Origin: Miltoncostaea oceani
Lineage (GTDB): Bacteria; Actinomycetota; Thermoleophilia; Miltoncostaeales; Miltoncostaeaceae
DNA length: 64,000 nucleotides
Assembly (NCBI RefSeq): GCF_018141545.1
Contig: NZ_CP064357.1
Coordinates: 434,001 to 498,000, forward strand
Reading direction: 5' to 3'
Shown here: positions 46,229-54,290 of the stretch, one piece after another
Layout: each line of letters begins with the position of its first letter
Numbering within the stretch: the first letter of the stretch is position 1
Notes under the pieces: generated by a model
The model's database searches: none
Told to the model about the DNA's origin: nothing
The model's input: only the letters and a program-made list of their open reading frames with translations
Program-made: the position numbers and the translations under genes

Positions 46229-47275
46229 CTAGAGGTTCTGGATGCCGATCGGGTGTGAGGGAACGCTTCGACGCCAGGAGAGGCCGAGCGATGACGCACT
46301 ACCGGCACACAGCCCGAGGCAGGCCATGGCGGCCAGGATGATCTCGCCGGAGCTCTCAGGGGGCCATACGCGCAGCCCCACTGCGAAGACACCCCAGCAG
46401 CTCGCAACGGCCCAGCAGGTCCAGAGGACACGCCAGTCATCAGCCCCTCGGCGCAGCAGGCGGTGATGGACGTGCGTGCGGTCGGCCGTCCAGATCCTCT
46501 TTCCCTGGCGGAGCCGGTGGATCGCAACCGCCAGGGCGTCGGCCGCGGGAACCAGCATCGCCATCGTCGCTCCCGCGATCCCGAGCGCCGCCCCGGTCTT
46601 CGATGAGCTGACGATCGCCGCCACCGCCAGCAGGTAGCCGAGCCCAAGGGAGCCCTGATCGCCGAGGAAGATGCGGGCCGGCGGGAGGTTCAGGGCCAGG
46701 AATGACATCGCCCCGGCTCCGAGGATCGCCGGCAGGAGGATGTCCTGCGGCCGGCCGTCCACGAGGGTGAGGCAGGTCATCGTCGCCGCACCGATCGCGA
46801 CGAGGCCGCACGCAAGGCCATCGTGCCCGTCGATCAGGTTGATGATGTTCATGACGACGACGATCGCGAGGATCCAGATCGGTGCGCGCGCTGACGACAG
46901 GTCCACGACGTCCAGGCCCGGCAGCGAGACCGATCCCGGGCCGAGGCCCCCGGCGATCACCGGCACGGCTGCGGCGCACACCTGTCCGCCGAGCTTCGCG
47001 CCGGCGTGGAGGACCCAGCGATCGTCGGCGAGGCCGAGAGCCAGGCTGACCGCCAGACCCGCGCAGATGATCGGGCCCTCAGGGAGCCCGCTGGCGATGA
47101 TCGCCACCCCGAGGCCAACGATCAGGCCGGCGCCGGCGCGCGGGGTCGCCCGGCGGTGACCGTGGCGGCCGCCCGGGTGGGCCATCATCCCGAGCGGCCC
47201 GGCGACGATGCTCCACAGGAGCGTCAGCCCGAGGCAGAGGGTCGCGACCGCGACGAGTCCGAGCAGATGAGCCAC
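46229..47275 (-). CDS. WecA/MraY-family phosphoglycosyltransferase
   Basis: 348 residues from GTG, with about eleven transmembrane segments. Family motifs: LGLADDRW (catalytic Asp-Asp), NIINLIDGHDGLACG, ARIFLGDQGSLGLGYLL and the C-terminal THVHHRLLRRG. It transfers a sugar-1-phosphate from a UDP-sugar to undecaprenyl phosphate at the inner membrane face. The His-rich C-terminal motif is closer to WecA/TagO-type enzymes (arabinogalactan, teichoic or surface polysaccharide) than to MraY. The order AAA-CYTH, this gene, M23 peptidase suggests one minus-strand operon. Confidence 0.88.
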   Translation of the reverse strand: MAHLLGLVAVATLCLGLTLLWSIVAGPLGMMAHPGGRHGHRRATPRAGAGLIVGLGVAIIASGLPEGPIICAGLAVSLALGLADDRWVLHAGAKLGGQVCAAAVPVIAGGLGPGSVSLPGLDVVDLSSARAPIWILAIVVVMNIINLIDGHDGLACGLVAIGAATMTCLTLVDGRPQDILLPAILGAGAMSFLALNLPPARIFLGDQGSLGLGYLLAVAAIVSSSKTGAALGIAGATMAMLVPAADALAVAIHRLRQGKRIWTADRTHVHHRLLRRGADDWRVLWTCWAVASCWGVFAVGLRVWPPESSGEIILAAMACLGLCAGSASSLGLSWRRSVPSHPIGIQNL

Positions 47276-47329
47276 CGACCGACGCTAGGCCCCGCGCCGG
47301 GCGATCTGCTCGGCCTTAGCTGATCGGTC

Positions 47330-48478
47330 TCAGGATGCGCGCGCGAGGAACGAGTTGCGGAAGCAACCGTCCTCGGTGACCTCTCGGTCGATCTGAAAGG
47401 ACTCCGGTAGGTCGAGGGATGCGGCCTGATCGGTCAGCTCGACCTCGAGCATCCAGATGCGACGCGGCGTGAGGAACTCATCCAGCTCGAGGTACTGGCC
47501 GTTGTGGACGAAGCAGTGGCGGCGCTTTCGGATCGTGACCGTCCCGGGCTTCTGGCTCATCGCAAGCGCGTGGTACTCGTTCGCGCTGATCAACCTCTCG
47601 CGCTCCTCGCGCACCACGGAGTCGGAGCTGATCTGGCGCTTCTCACAGATCGAGTAGGTGGCGGCCCCGTCCTGCGCGCGACGCCGGATGCGGGTCTCGT
47701 TGGCGGCGCCGATCTCCAGGTAGATCTGCTCGATCTCCAGCGTCACCGCCTGGGCGAGGACGGGATCGAAGGCGCTCGGCGCCTCGGACAGGAGGAACTT
47801 GCGCTCGATCTCCAGGGGCACCGGCACGCCGAGGGTGTGGGCGATCTCGCCGGCCAGGTGCGCCAACTTGGCCTCGAAGCCCCCCGGGCCGTTCGGGATC
47901 ACCCGCAGGTGCGGGTGGCCCACCCAGGACTGCAGGGTGCGCCGGTCGACCTCGATCGCCTGCTCGGCCGACTCGCGGCGCGCCGTGTTGTTGGCCAGGG
48001 TGTAGTGCTCGCGGGCACCGTCCGCGGCGGTCGTCAGGTGGAAGACGGCGGTGTAGCTGTCGCGGATCTGAGCGAGGGTCAGGCCCTCCGCTGCGAGGAC
48101 CTCGCAAAACTGCTCCTTGCCGATGAAGGCCATACCGTCGATTTCCGCACGGTCGGCCAGGATCACCGGGCGCTGGTCGTGGAAGGTCTCGGCGATGCGC
48201 AGGTACTCGGCGCGCACGGCGCGCTGCATCCGCACCAGACTGCCCTGGAACGCGATGAACCGGGGCCAGTCGGTCTCCATCATCCGGGCGATGTCCGGGT
48301 AGGCGTTCGAGATCAGGAAGGTTGCCATCTCCGGGATCACCAGGGGACGGAAGCCCCAATCCGACAGCCGTTCGCTGAGGTAGCTGAGCGCCGATGACTT
48401 ACCCGCACAGGGCCCTCCGGTCAGGATGATCTCGGGCACGGAGGCGGCGGCTGTCGTCATGTCACCAATGTAGGACAT
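47330..48478 (-). CDS. P-loop kinase-like ATPase fused to a CYTH domain
   Basis: 382 residues from ATG 48478 (ATG 48460 possible). The N-terminal domain has Walker A TGGPCAGKSS (about 20-29) and ILADRAEIDGMAF, like the AAA_28/NadR-type nucleotide or metabolite kinases. From about 217 the CYTH signature LEIERKFLL (Glu-x-Glu-x-Lys) begins, with the tunnel residues TRIRRR, CEKRQI, ITIRKRR-like and ELDEF motifs. CYTH enzymes act on triphosphates such as thiamine triphosphate or tripolyphosphate. The joined domains suggest phosphorylation plus hydrolysis of a related substrate. Substrate unknown. Confidence 0.87.
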   Translation of the reverse strand: MSYIGDMTTAAASVPEIILTGGPCAGKSSALSYLSERLSDWGFRPLVIPEMATFLISNAYPDIARMMETDWPRFIAFQGSLVRMQRAVRAEYLRIAETFHDQRPVILADRAEIDGMAFIGKEQFCEVLAAEGLTLAQIRDSYTAVFHLTTAADGAREHYTLANNTARRESAEQAIEVDRRTLQSWVGHPHLRVIPNGPGGFEAKLAHLAGEIAHTLGVPVPLEIERKFLLSEAPSAFDPVLAQAVTLEIEQIYLEIGAANETRIRRRAQDGAATYSICEKRQISSDSVVREERERLISANEYHALAMSQKPGTVTIRKRRHCFVHNGQYLELDEFLTPRRIWMLEVELTDQAASLDLPESFQIDREVTEDGCFRNSFLARAS

Positions 48479-48559
48479 GGCGCTCGCGCGACGCTCGGAC
48501 TGACGCCCGACCGGAGAGATCCATGCATCGTCTGTGAGGCGCAGCCTATCGTCGGCGCC

Positions 48560-49636
48560 ATGTCACCTCACCGCTCCGCCGCACTCGCGTTCCTCGCTGT
48601 CGTCCTCATCGGCGGTGTCATCGGCCTGATGGCTGGACTCGGCGCCTTCGACCGCTCCGGCGAGCTCGGCGACGGCGTCGTGGCGAAGGTCGGTGAGACG
48701 GCGATCACTCGCGAGTCATACGACGGGGCGATCGCCCAGTACCGTGCCCAGCTCGAATCGTCGGGTGAGGACGCGCCGGCCGAGGGCTCGGACGAGGACA
48801 AGATGCTGCGCAGCCGCCTCCTCCAGGATCTGATCCTGCGTGAGGTCTATCGCGTCGAGGCGCTGGAGTGCGGCAAGCCGTGCCTGATCACCGAGAAGAA
48901 GATCGACGCCGAGATCGACATGATCATCGAGCAGAACTTCGAAGGCCAGAAGGCGGCTTTCGAGAGGTTCCTCTCGACCACCGGGCTTGCTGAGAAGGAC
49001 GCGCGCGACCAGGTCGCGGCCTTCCTGCGCCTGGGGGCGCTCCAGAAGTTCCACGGTGGCAAGGCCACCCGCACGCTCGCCGACGCCCGCGAGTACTACG
49101 CCGCGAACCCCGCCGAGTTCCTCCAGCCGGCTGCGCTGAACGTCAGCCACATCCTGGTCGAGAACGAGGCTGCAGCCATCGCGGCGCGGGCCCGTCTGGT
49201 CGCCGGCGAGGACTTCGGCGCCCTCGCCAAGGAGCTCTCCACCGACACCGGCAGCGCGCAGCAGGCCGGACGCCTCGGCGCCTTTCAGGAGGGCCAGTTC
49301 GTCCCGGCCTTCGAGGCGGCCGTCAAGGAGCTCGAGGACGGTGAGCTCTCCGAGCCCGTGATGACCCAGTTCGGCTGGCACCTGATCACCGCCGAGCGGA
49401 CGCCCGAGCGGACGCTGCCGTTCTCCGATGTGCGCAGGTCGTTGCTGGAGAACCTGCGCCAGCAGGAGGTCGCCGATCGGGTGGAGTCCTGGCAGTCCGC
49501 GGTGCTCGAGAAGTGGAAGGCGATGATCTCCTACGACGCCTCGATCGATGACCCGTTTGTCGTCGCCGAGCGCGCGGCGGCTGAGGCAGAGGCCGAGGCC
49601 GAGCGCGCCCAGACGACGACGGCCCCCACCCCCTGA
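48560..49636 (+). CDS. SurA/PrsA-like parvulin peptidyl-prolyl isomerase
   Basis: 358 residues from ATG. An N-terminal hydrophobic signal or anchor (LAFLAVVLIGGVIGLMAGLGA), a helical chaperone region (about 45-185) and a parvulin domain (about 190-295: VSHILVENEAAA, GEDFGALAKELSTD, GGRLG-like GRLGAFQEGQFVPAFE, TQFGWHLITAE) are visible. It helps fold or export proteins outside the membrane. The tail is Glu/Ala- and Thr/Pro-rich. Two hairpins follow the stop codon. Confidence 0.88.
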   Translation: MSPHRSAALAFLAVVLIGGVIGLMAGLGAFDRSGELGDGVVAKVGETAITRESYDGAIAQYRAQLESSGEDAPAEGSDEDKMLRSRLLQDLILREVYRVEALECGKPCLITEKKIDAEIDMIIEQNFEGQKAAFERFLSTTGLAEKDARDQVAAFLRLGALQKFHGGKATRTLADAREYYAANPAEFLQPAALNVSHILVENEAAAIAARARLVAGEDFGALAKELSTDTGSAQQAGRLGAFQEGQFVPAFEAAVKELEDGELSEPVMTQFGWHLITAERTPERTLPFSDVRRSLLENLRQQEVADRVESWQSAVLEKWKAMISYDASIDDPFVVAERAAAEAEAEAERAQTTTAPTP

Positions 49637-49640
49637 GGGT

Positions 49641-49668
49641 CCTGGGAGCCGAGGCCCCGGCTCCCAGG
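49641..49668 (+). terminator. Terminator of the parvulin gene
   Basis: 11-bp perfect stem (CCTGGGAGCCG / CGGCTCCCAGG) with a 6-nt loop, 4 bases after the stop codon. Confidence 0.65.
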
Positions 49669-49669
49669 G

Positions 49670-49807
49670 CACGGGCTGTTCATGCACTTATGAGCAGCTG
49701 GCGTATGGTCGTGATGTCCGGCAACTGCCGTCCTAGCCCGAGTCGACAGGCCGTCGTGTAAGGAACCGGACTGACAAGGCCGTCGCTCCTGATGGGAGCG
49801 ACGGCCT
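49670..49807 (+). ncRNA. Candidate structured small RNA or leader
   Basis: Between two terminator-like hairpins, about 140 bases fold well: a 9-bp stem at 49675-49683 / 49690-49698 (GCTGTTCAT / ATGAGCAGC with one G-T pair), a long-range stem GTCCGG 49716-49721 / CCGGAC 49766-49771 enclosing small hairpins (GGC-aact-GCC, CGAC / GTCG), and a 13-bp terminator at 49777-49807. The order suits a free-standing small RNA or a riboswitch ending in a terminator. It matched no family I could recall with confidence. Confidence 0.4.
49777..49807 (+). terminator. Intrinsic-type terminator
   Basis: 13-bp perfect stem (AGGCCGTCGCTCC / GGAGCGACGGCCT) with a 5-nt loop; no T-tract. It ends the candidate RNA upstream. 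Confidence 0.6.
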
Positions 49808-49986
49808 CGTCGTTGCAGGGGACTCCGCCGAGAAGCAGCAGGACTCAGCTGGAGCGGGGGCAGCTCGAGGCCACGCCCGGGCGAGGAGCCGAGGGGTTGT
49901 GTATCGTCCGTTCCCGGGCCCCTTGTTCCCCTGCCCAGGACTTCAGGGCGACCCGTCGAGACGACGCGGAGTGAGCAGGAGCGTTC

Positions 49987-50574
49987 TTGACTGGAGATGG
50001 AAATCTACCTGCCCCCTTGGGGCACGTGATCTTCGGCGTCGTTGACACCTGGACGGCCCGCAAGCTGCGTGAGCTGAGGTCCAGCTCAATGACGGCTGCC
50101 TCGCAGGCGAGCGACCTGAGGACCCCGCTCTCTGAGATCTGGCGGTGTCTTGGTGAGGCGGGCATCGAGGACGCCGGCGCCCGCGGCGTCTATCACGGCT
50201 GGTGGTCGGCTGAGTCATCCGTACCGGGTGATCTTGCCGCGGCCCTGCGCTCGCGATCGATCGGGTATGAGCTATGTGTCTTCGCCGCGCCGGGTGAGAG
50301 TCTCGGCCGGCGCTACTCGTGGCGGCCCGCCTCATCGAGAGAGCTGGTGCGCCATTTGGACGCCGATGGGCAGCTGTGTCTCACTCGGGAGGTGTTCGAG
50401 CAGCTGAGCACCGCCCCCGAGGCGCTCCAGCTGATCGACGACTACCTGGACTCCGAGCTTGCGCCCTTCGGACCCCCCGACGCCCGAGGTCGAGCTTCCC
50501 GGACCGGACGCATGGAGAATCTGGTCCGCCATCTCAATCAGGCCGTGGCGCCCCGGAGGGCTGCATGTCGGTGA
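49987..50574 (+). CDS. Hypothetical protein coupled to next gene
   Basis: 195 residues from a TTG at 49987; a GTG at about 50026 (HVIFGVVDTW) is a plausible shorter start. The sequence has helical blocks with Arg and Leu (LRTPLSEIWRCLGEAGIED, LTREVFEQLSTAPEALQLID) and no recognised motif, signal or membrane segment. Its stop lies 10 bases inside the next gene, whose Shine-Dalgarno is within it, so the two are probably co-translated. Confidence 0.6.
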   Translation: MTGDGNLPAPLGHVIFGVVDTWTARKLRELRSSSMTAASQASDLRTPLSEIWRCLGEAGIEDAGARGVYHGWWSAESSVPGDLAAALRSRSIGYELCVFAAPGESLGRRYSWRPASSRELVRHLDADGQLCLTREVFEQLSTAPEALQLIDDYLDSELAPFGPPDARGRASRTGRMENLVRHLNQAVAPRRAACR

Positions 50575-51242
50575 TCCGCTTCGGCCCGGTGACCGAAGCG
50601 ATCGAGCAGGCGCTGATCCTGATCTACGAGGACGAGGACCACCACGGGCTGTCGCGGACGCGGGCTTTCGTCGCAGCAACAGCGATCCTCGCGTTCACCG
50701 AGCTCCCCGACCTCGAGTTCTTCGACGACCACCACATCCAGATCTGCGATCCCGACTCCAGCGTCATGCAGTGGCGCCGCGGCGGGCTGCTCGCCGCACT
50801 CGAGCGCGCCAGGATCGCGTACGAGGCATTGGACGCCGCGGAGGAGTGTTCCTGGGACCCTGAGCGCGGCAACACGAATCAGACCCGCTTCGGCCACATC
50901 GAGGTGGGCGCGGGCCTCTCCCCCGCTCTACCGGCCCCGGGTCGGCTGAGCGCCCAGACGATGGACGAGTGGATCTACGAACCTCTGCGAGAGGACCTCT
51001 GCCTCGCACGCACGGAGTTCACCGCGTGGTTCGAGGACTCGGAGACGGGCCAGGTCGTCGGGGAGGGCATGCGCTCGTCCGACGTCGAGCCGGTGAGCCT
51101 GCGCTGGATCGCCGGCGGCGGACGGGTCGTCAGCGAGGATGGATACGCCCAGATCCTCTCGAGCTCGCCGCATGACCGGCTGCTCCATGAGATCGCCTTC
51201 CGATTGGGGATCCCGGCCTCGGAGCCGATAGCCGGCGGCTAG
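50565..51242 (+). CDS. Hypothetical acidic protein
   Basis: 225 residues from ATG 50565, with GGAGGG a few bases upstream and a 10-base overlap with the preceding gene. Acidic and helical: FGPVTEAIEQALILIYEDEDHH, LEFFDDHHIQICDPDS, ARTEFTAWFEDSETG. No known motif. The pair probably acts together; function unknown. The stop overlaps the 3' end of the pyruvate kinase gene by 4 bases. Confidence 0.65.
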   Translation: MSVIRFGPVTEAIEQALILIYEDEDHHGLSRTRAFVAATAILAFTELPDLEFFDDHHIQICDPDSSVMQWRRGGLLAALERARIAYEALDAAEECSWDPERGNTNQTRFGHIEVGAGLSPALPAPGRLSAQTMDEWIYEPLREDLCLARTEFTAWFEDSETGQVVGEGMRSSDVEPVSLRWIAGGGRVVSEDGYAQILSSSPHDRLLHEIAFRLGIPASEPIAGG

Positions 51243-52675
51243 GCGGGCGCGTCGCCGGCGCGGCGGATGACGATGAGATTCGTCGCACCGCGTCGCGCGA
51301 CCACGGGGCCGTAGCAGAGCACCACCGTGTCGGAGTCCGAGAGGACGAGAGTCGTCCGGGCCGCGGCCATCGCCTCCTCGATCATCTCGTCCATCTGATC
51401 CAGCGCCGGGAAGTGGCGCGGGACGACCCCGCGCTCCAGGGCCATCTGGCGTGCGACGCGCGGGTGGTGGCAGAGGGCGAGGATCGGGGCGGCCGGTCGC
51501 TGTCGGGCGATCGCGCGCGCCGACCCGCCGGTCTCAGTCGGGACGATGAAGGCCGAGCACCGTCTCTTGTCGCCGAGAAGGGCCGCGGCCATCATCACGG
51601 CCTCCGCCTCATCGAGCTCGGCCGCGTCGTGTTCCAAGGCGAACATCCCGCCCGCCTCGGCGGCACGTGCGATCGCGTCCATCTGCAGGACCGCTTCGAC
51701 CGGGAACGAACCCTGTGCGGTCTCCCCGGAGAGCATGACCGCGCTCGTGCCGTCGAGGATCGCGTTGGCGACATCAGTCGCCTCAGCCCGGGTCGGCTCG
51801 CTCGAGTGGTGCATCGACTCGAGCATCTGGGTGGCGGTGATGACCAGCTTGCCGGCCGAGGCGGCGGCGCGGATGATCCGCTTCTGGGCCAGCGGGACCG
51901 CGGCGATCCCGAGCTCGATCCCGAGGTCGCCGCGGGCCACCATGATGGCGTCGGCTCGCTCGACGATCTCGTCGAGGCAGGACATCGCCTCCGCCTTCTC
52001 GATCTTCGCGACGATCCTCGTGTTCAGCAGGCCGCGGGCGTCGAGCTCCCGGCGCAAGGTGTCGATGTCAGCGGGGCCGCGGACGAAGCTGAGGGCGACC
52101 AGGTCCGGGTCGATCTCACGCATGTGGTCCAGGTCGTCGAGGTCCTTCTCGCTCAGCGCCGGCGCCGAGCTCGAGACGTGCGTGACGAAGGCGCCCTTGC
52201 GGGGTCCGACCTGGCCGGAGCGCGTGCAGGTGGCGACCAGGGCCGGGGCGCCGAGGTAGGTGGCGCGGTCTACCACCGACAGACGCGGGGTCCCGTCACC
52301 GACGATGATCTCGGACTGTCCCGGCACCGCCGCCTGGCAGACCTCATCCCATGCGATCGCCAGCGAGCCTTCCGGTGTCTCACGCCCCGAGACGATGATG
52401 ACCTCCTCGCCGATGCCGATCTCACGACGGTCGGTGTCGGCGGCGAGGCGGATCTTCGGCCCCTGGAGGTCGGCGAGGACGGTGATCGGTCGGTCGATCT
52501 CCTGCGAGAGCGCGCGGATGTTCTGCGCGCAGGCGACCCACTCCTCGAGGCAGCCGTGTGAGAGGTTGATCCGCGCCCCGTCCATCCCGGCGTCCGCGAG
52601 TGAGCGCAGTACCTCGGGAGCGGCGCTCGCCGGTCCGATCGTCGCCAGGATCTTGGTCGCTCGGAGAGTCCTCAC
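51239..52675 (-). CDS. pyk: Pyruvate kinase
   Basis: 478 residues from GTG 52675 (ATG 52699 in the same frame is possible). It converts phosphoenolpyruvate and ADP to pyruvate and ATP, the last step of glycolysis, in the cytosol. Motifs: TKILATIGPAS, ARINLSHG, ADLQGPKIRL, FVRGPADI, the active Lys in VAKIEKAEA, MVARGDLGIELG, the substrate/metal block ATQMLESMHHSSEPTRAE, and DGTSAVMLSGETAQGSFP. The length is normal for the bacterial enzyme. The M50 protease gene lies 51 bases upstream in the same direction. Confidence 0.96.
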   Translation of the reverse strand: MRTLRATKILATIGPASAAPEVLRSLADAGMDGARINLSHGCLEEWVACAQNIRALSQEIDRPITVLADLQGPKIRLAADTDRREIGIGEEVIIVSGRETPEGSLAIAWDEVCQAAVPGQSEIIVGDGTPRLSVVDRATYLGAPALVATCTRSGQVGPRKGAFVTHVSSSAPALSEKDLDDLDHMREIDPDLVALSFVRGPADIDTLRRELDARGLLNTRIVAKIEKAEAMSCLDEIVERADAIMVARGDLGIELGIAAVPLAQKRIIRAAASAGKLVITATQMLESMHHSSEPTRAEATDVANAILDGTSAVMLSGETAQGSFPVEAVLQMDAIARAAEAGGMFALEHDAAELDEAEAVMMAAALLGDKRRCSAFIVPTETGGSARAIARQRPAAPILALCHHPRVARQMALERGVVPRHFPALDQMDEMIEEAMAAARTTLVLSDSDTVVLCYGPVVARRGATNLIVIRRAGDAPA

Positions 52676-52726
52676 GTGACCGAGAGTGCCGACGGGCACG
52701 TCCTCGGCGCGGGTCTCTCGCCCCGT

Positions 52727-53437
52727 TCAGGTCTCCGGCTGGGAGAGCGGGGCTGAGCGCCTGGTGCGCGGCGGGCGCAGGGCGAGGAGCATGAAGGCGC
52801 AGACGGCAGCCGGCACGGCGAGGACGCTGGACCAGGCGGCGCCAGACTCCAGGAGGGACGTCGGCCCGTACATCTGGTGGACGCCGACCGCGATCAACGT
52901 GAAGAGCACGGCCAAGGAGACGCCTCCACCCACCCCGATGTGATCCCCAGGTGATGGGAAGGCCCCGAGGGGAAGAGTGAGCGTGGCGACCGCCCAGAGA
53001 GCCAGCCGCCACGGCTCGATCTCCCCGATCACCGCCGCCGCCTCGATCGGGGAGACGGTGCCGAGCAGGGCCCAGTTGATCCCGAGCATCATCAGAGGCA
53101 CCAGCAGGAAGGGGGCGATCGAGATCAGGCTCGAGCGGAGGGCATCGGTGCGGGCCACCGAGACCTGGCCGAGCGTGATGCCCCCGTCGGCGTGCCGGCG
53201 AGGCCGGAAGAGCTCCACTGTGCCTCCGACCTGAGCTCCGAAGGGGACCCGGAGGATCACGGCCGCGAAGGCGTGGGCGAGCTCGTGAGCGATCGTCGAG
53301 GGCGCGACCAGGACGTATGCGAGGAGGCGCGAGCGGCCGACCCGCTCCAGATCCCAGAAGATGCGCCGCTGGGTCATGCGGAGGATCACCGCCTCGAGCG
53401 GGAGCAGCAGGCACAGCACGATCGCCGTCGCATTCAT
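52727..53437 (-). CDS. M50-like membrane zinc metalloprotease
   Basis: 236 residues from ATG 53437; longer in-frame starts would read through the divergent promoter. The zinc motif HELAH (His51, Glu52, His55) lies inside a hydrophobic segment, and a second acidic motif PSPGD (about 158-162) sits near another helix, as in site-2-type (M50) proteases. About five transmembrane helices. Such enzymes cleave membrane-bound regulators or peptides. No partner gene is evident. Confidence 0.82.
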   Translation of the reverse strand: MNATAIVLCLLLPLEAVILRMTQRRIFWDLERVGRSRLLAYVLVAPSTIAHELAHAFAAVILRVPFGAQVGGTVELFRPRRHADGGITLGQVSVARTDALRSSLISIAPFLLVPLMMLGINWALLGTVSPIEAAAVIGEIEPWRLALWAVATLTLPLGAFPSPGDHIGVGGGVSLAVLFTLIAVGVHQMYGPTSLLESGAAWSSVLAVPAAVCAFMLLALRPPRTRRSAPLSQPET

Positions 53438-53549
53438 CGGTCCGAGGCTAAAGGGGCCTCGCCGGCAGCGGGCGCTTTCCCTGTTCAGCGCCGTGGAATC
53501 AGCCCGGGAAGGGTGGTGCGCGTCTGATCCCGCCCGCTTGATCGAGGTC

Positions 53550-54041
53550 ATGCGAACACACACCACTCCCCCACCCACCTCGCGCCGCCGGCGCGGGACG
53601 GCGGCGAGGCTGGTCCTTCTCGGCCTCGTCGCGATGTTCACCCTGGCCTTCGCGGGCACCGCCTCCGCGGCGACCGCCAGCTGGGACGGATACAACATCA
53701 GCACTGCCTCTCCCGCCGTCGTAGGCGGTGGCGTGAAGGCGTTTGCCATCGGAATCCACGGCCCGAACCCCCTGAAGGCCAACCGGGCGGTGGAGTTCCG
53801 CGTCGTGGAGAACATCGGCGGGGTCCTCGAGTACTCGACGGTGACTCCGATCGACGGCTCGGTCGTCGGCTTCCCGACCTCGGCGCCGGGCGTCGGGGCG
53901 GACGCCTTCCCGATCGGCTTCCCCTGCACGACGGGGACGACGACGACCTACGTGCCGCAGGTCCGTGTCCTCAACACGGCCAACGGCGGCGGCTCCGGCT
54001 GGGTCTCGGGCCCCGGCGTCAACCTCCCCTGCCGGAACTAG
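53550..54041 (+). CDS. Small secreted protein, Gly/Thr-rich
   Basis: 163 residues from ATG 53550, which opens a signal peptide (about 1-40, LVLLGLVAMFTLAFAGTASA). The mature ~120 residues are beta-rich with two Cys (FPCTTGTTTT and NLPCRN). No known domain. It could be a single extracellular beta-sandwich. A strong terminator follows. Confidence 0.75.
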   Translation: MRTHTTPPPTSRRRRGTAARLVLLGLVAMFTLAFAGTASAATASWDGYNISTASPAVVGGGVKAFAIGIHGPNPLKANRAVEFRVVENIGGVLEYSTVTPIDGSVVGFPTSAPGVGADAFPIGFPCTTGTTTTYVPQVRVLNTANGGGSGWVSGPGVNLPCRN

Positions 54042-54060
54042 GGGCGGACCCACTCCAAAC

Positions 54061-54104
54061 CGCGGGCGGTGGAGGCCTCGAGCCTGAGGCCTCCACCGCC
54101 CGCG
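54061..54104 (+). terminator. Very long terminator hairpin
   Basis: 19-bp perfect stem (CGCGGGCGGTGGAGGCCTC and its complement) with a 6-nt loop, 20 bases after the stop codon. It is the longest perfect stem found in the window. Confidence 0.75.
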
Positions 54105-54129
54105 CGTAGACCGCAGACCTCTTCGCTAC

Positions 54130-54181
54130 CGCAGAGCAGTGCTCGTGCCTGATGCCTTCGGGCCGGGAACGCAGAGCAGTG
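54130..54181. repeat. Pair of 12-bp direct repeats
   Basis: CGCAGAGCAGTG occurs at 54130-54141 and again at 54170-54181, 40 bases apart, in the region upstream of the next gene. It could be a regulatory protein site or chance. Confidence 0.35.
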
Positions 54182-54290
54182 CGCTGTGCGTAGTGACTCC
54201 ACGCTAGGAGTGGAGCCAGCGTCCGCGTCAGCTCCGGACAGGCGGTCATTGCTAGCCTTCGCTGCCCCCGGCCACCCGAAGGAGCCCCGG

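Larger units (their letters stand above)
49637..49986. other. 350-bp intergenic region with terminators and ncRNA candidate
   Basis: Holds the parvulin terminator (49641-49668), an ncRNA candidate (about 49670-49807), then about 180 bases before the TTG/GTG start region of the next gene where no structure or promoter was placed. No protein gene seen. Confidence 0.5.

Noticed and set aside
49716-49771. Cobalamin riboswitch
   Set aside because: Some words (GCAACTG, CGAGTC) look alike but the core B12 box and upstream conserved stems are missing, and no B12-related gene follows.
54130-54181. CRISPR or attachment site
   Set aside because: Only two 12-bp copies, no spacers of array type, no cas genes or integrase.
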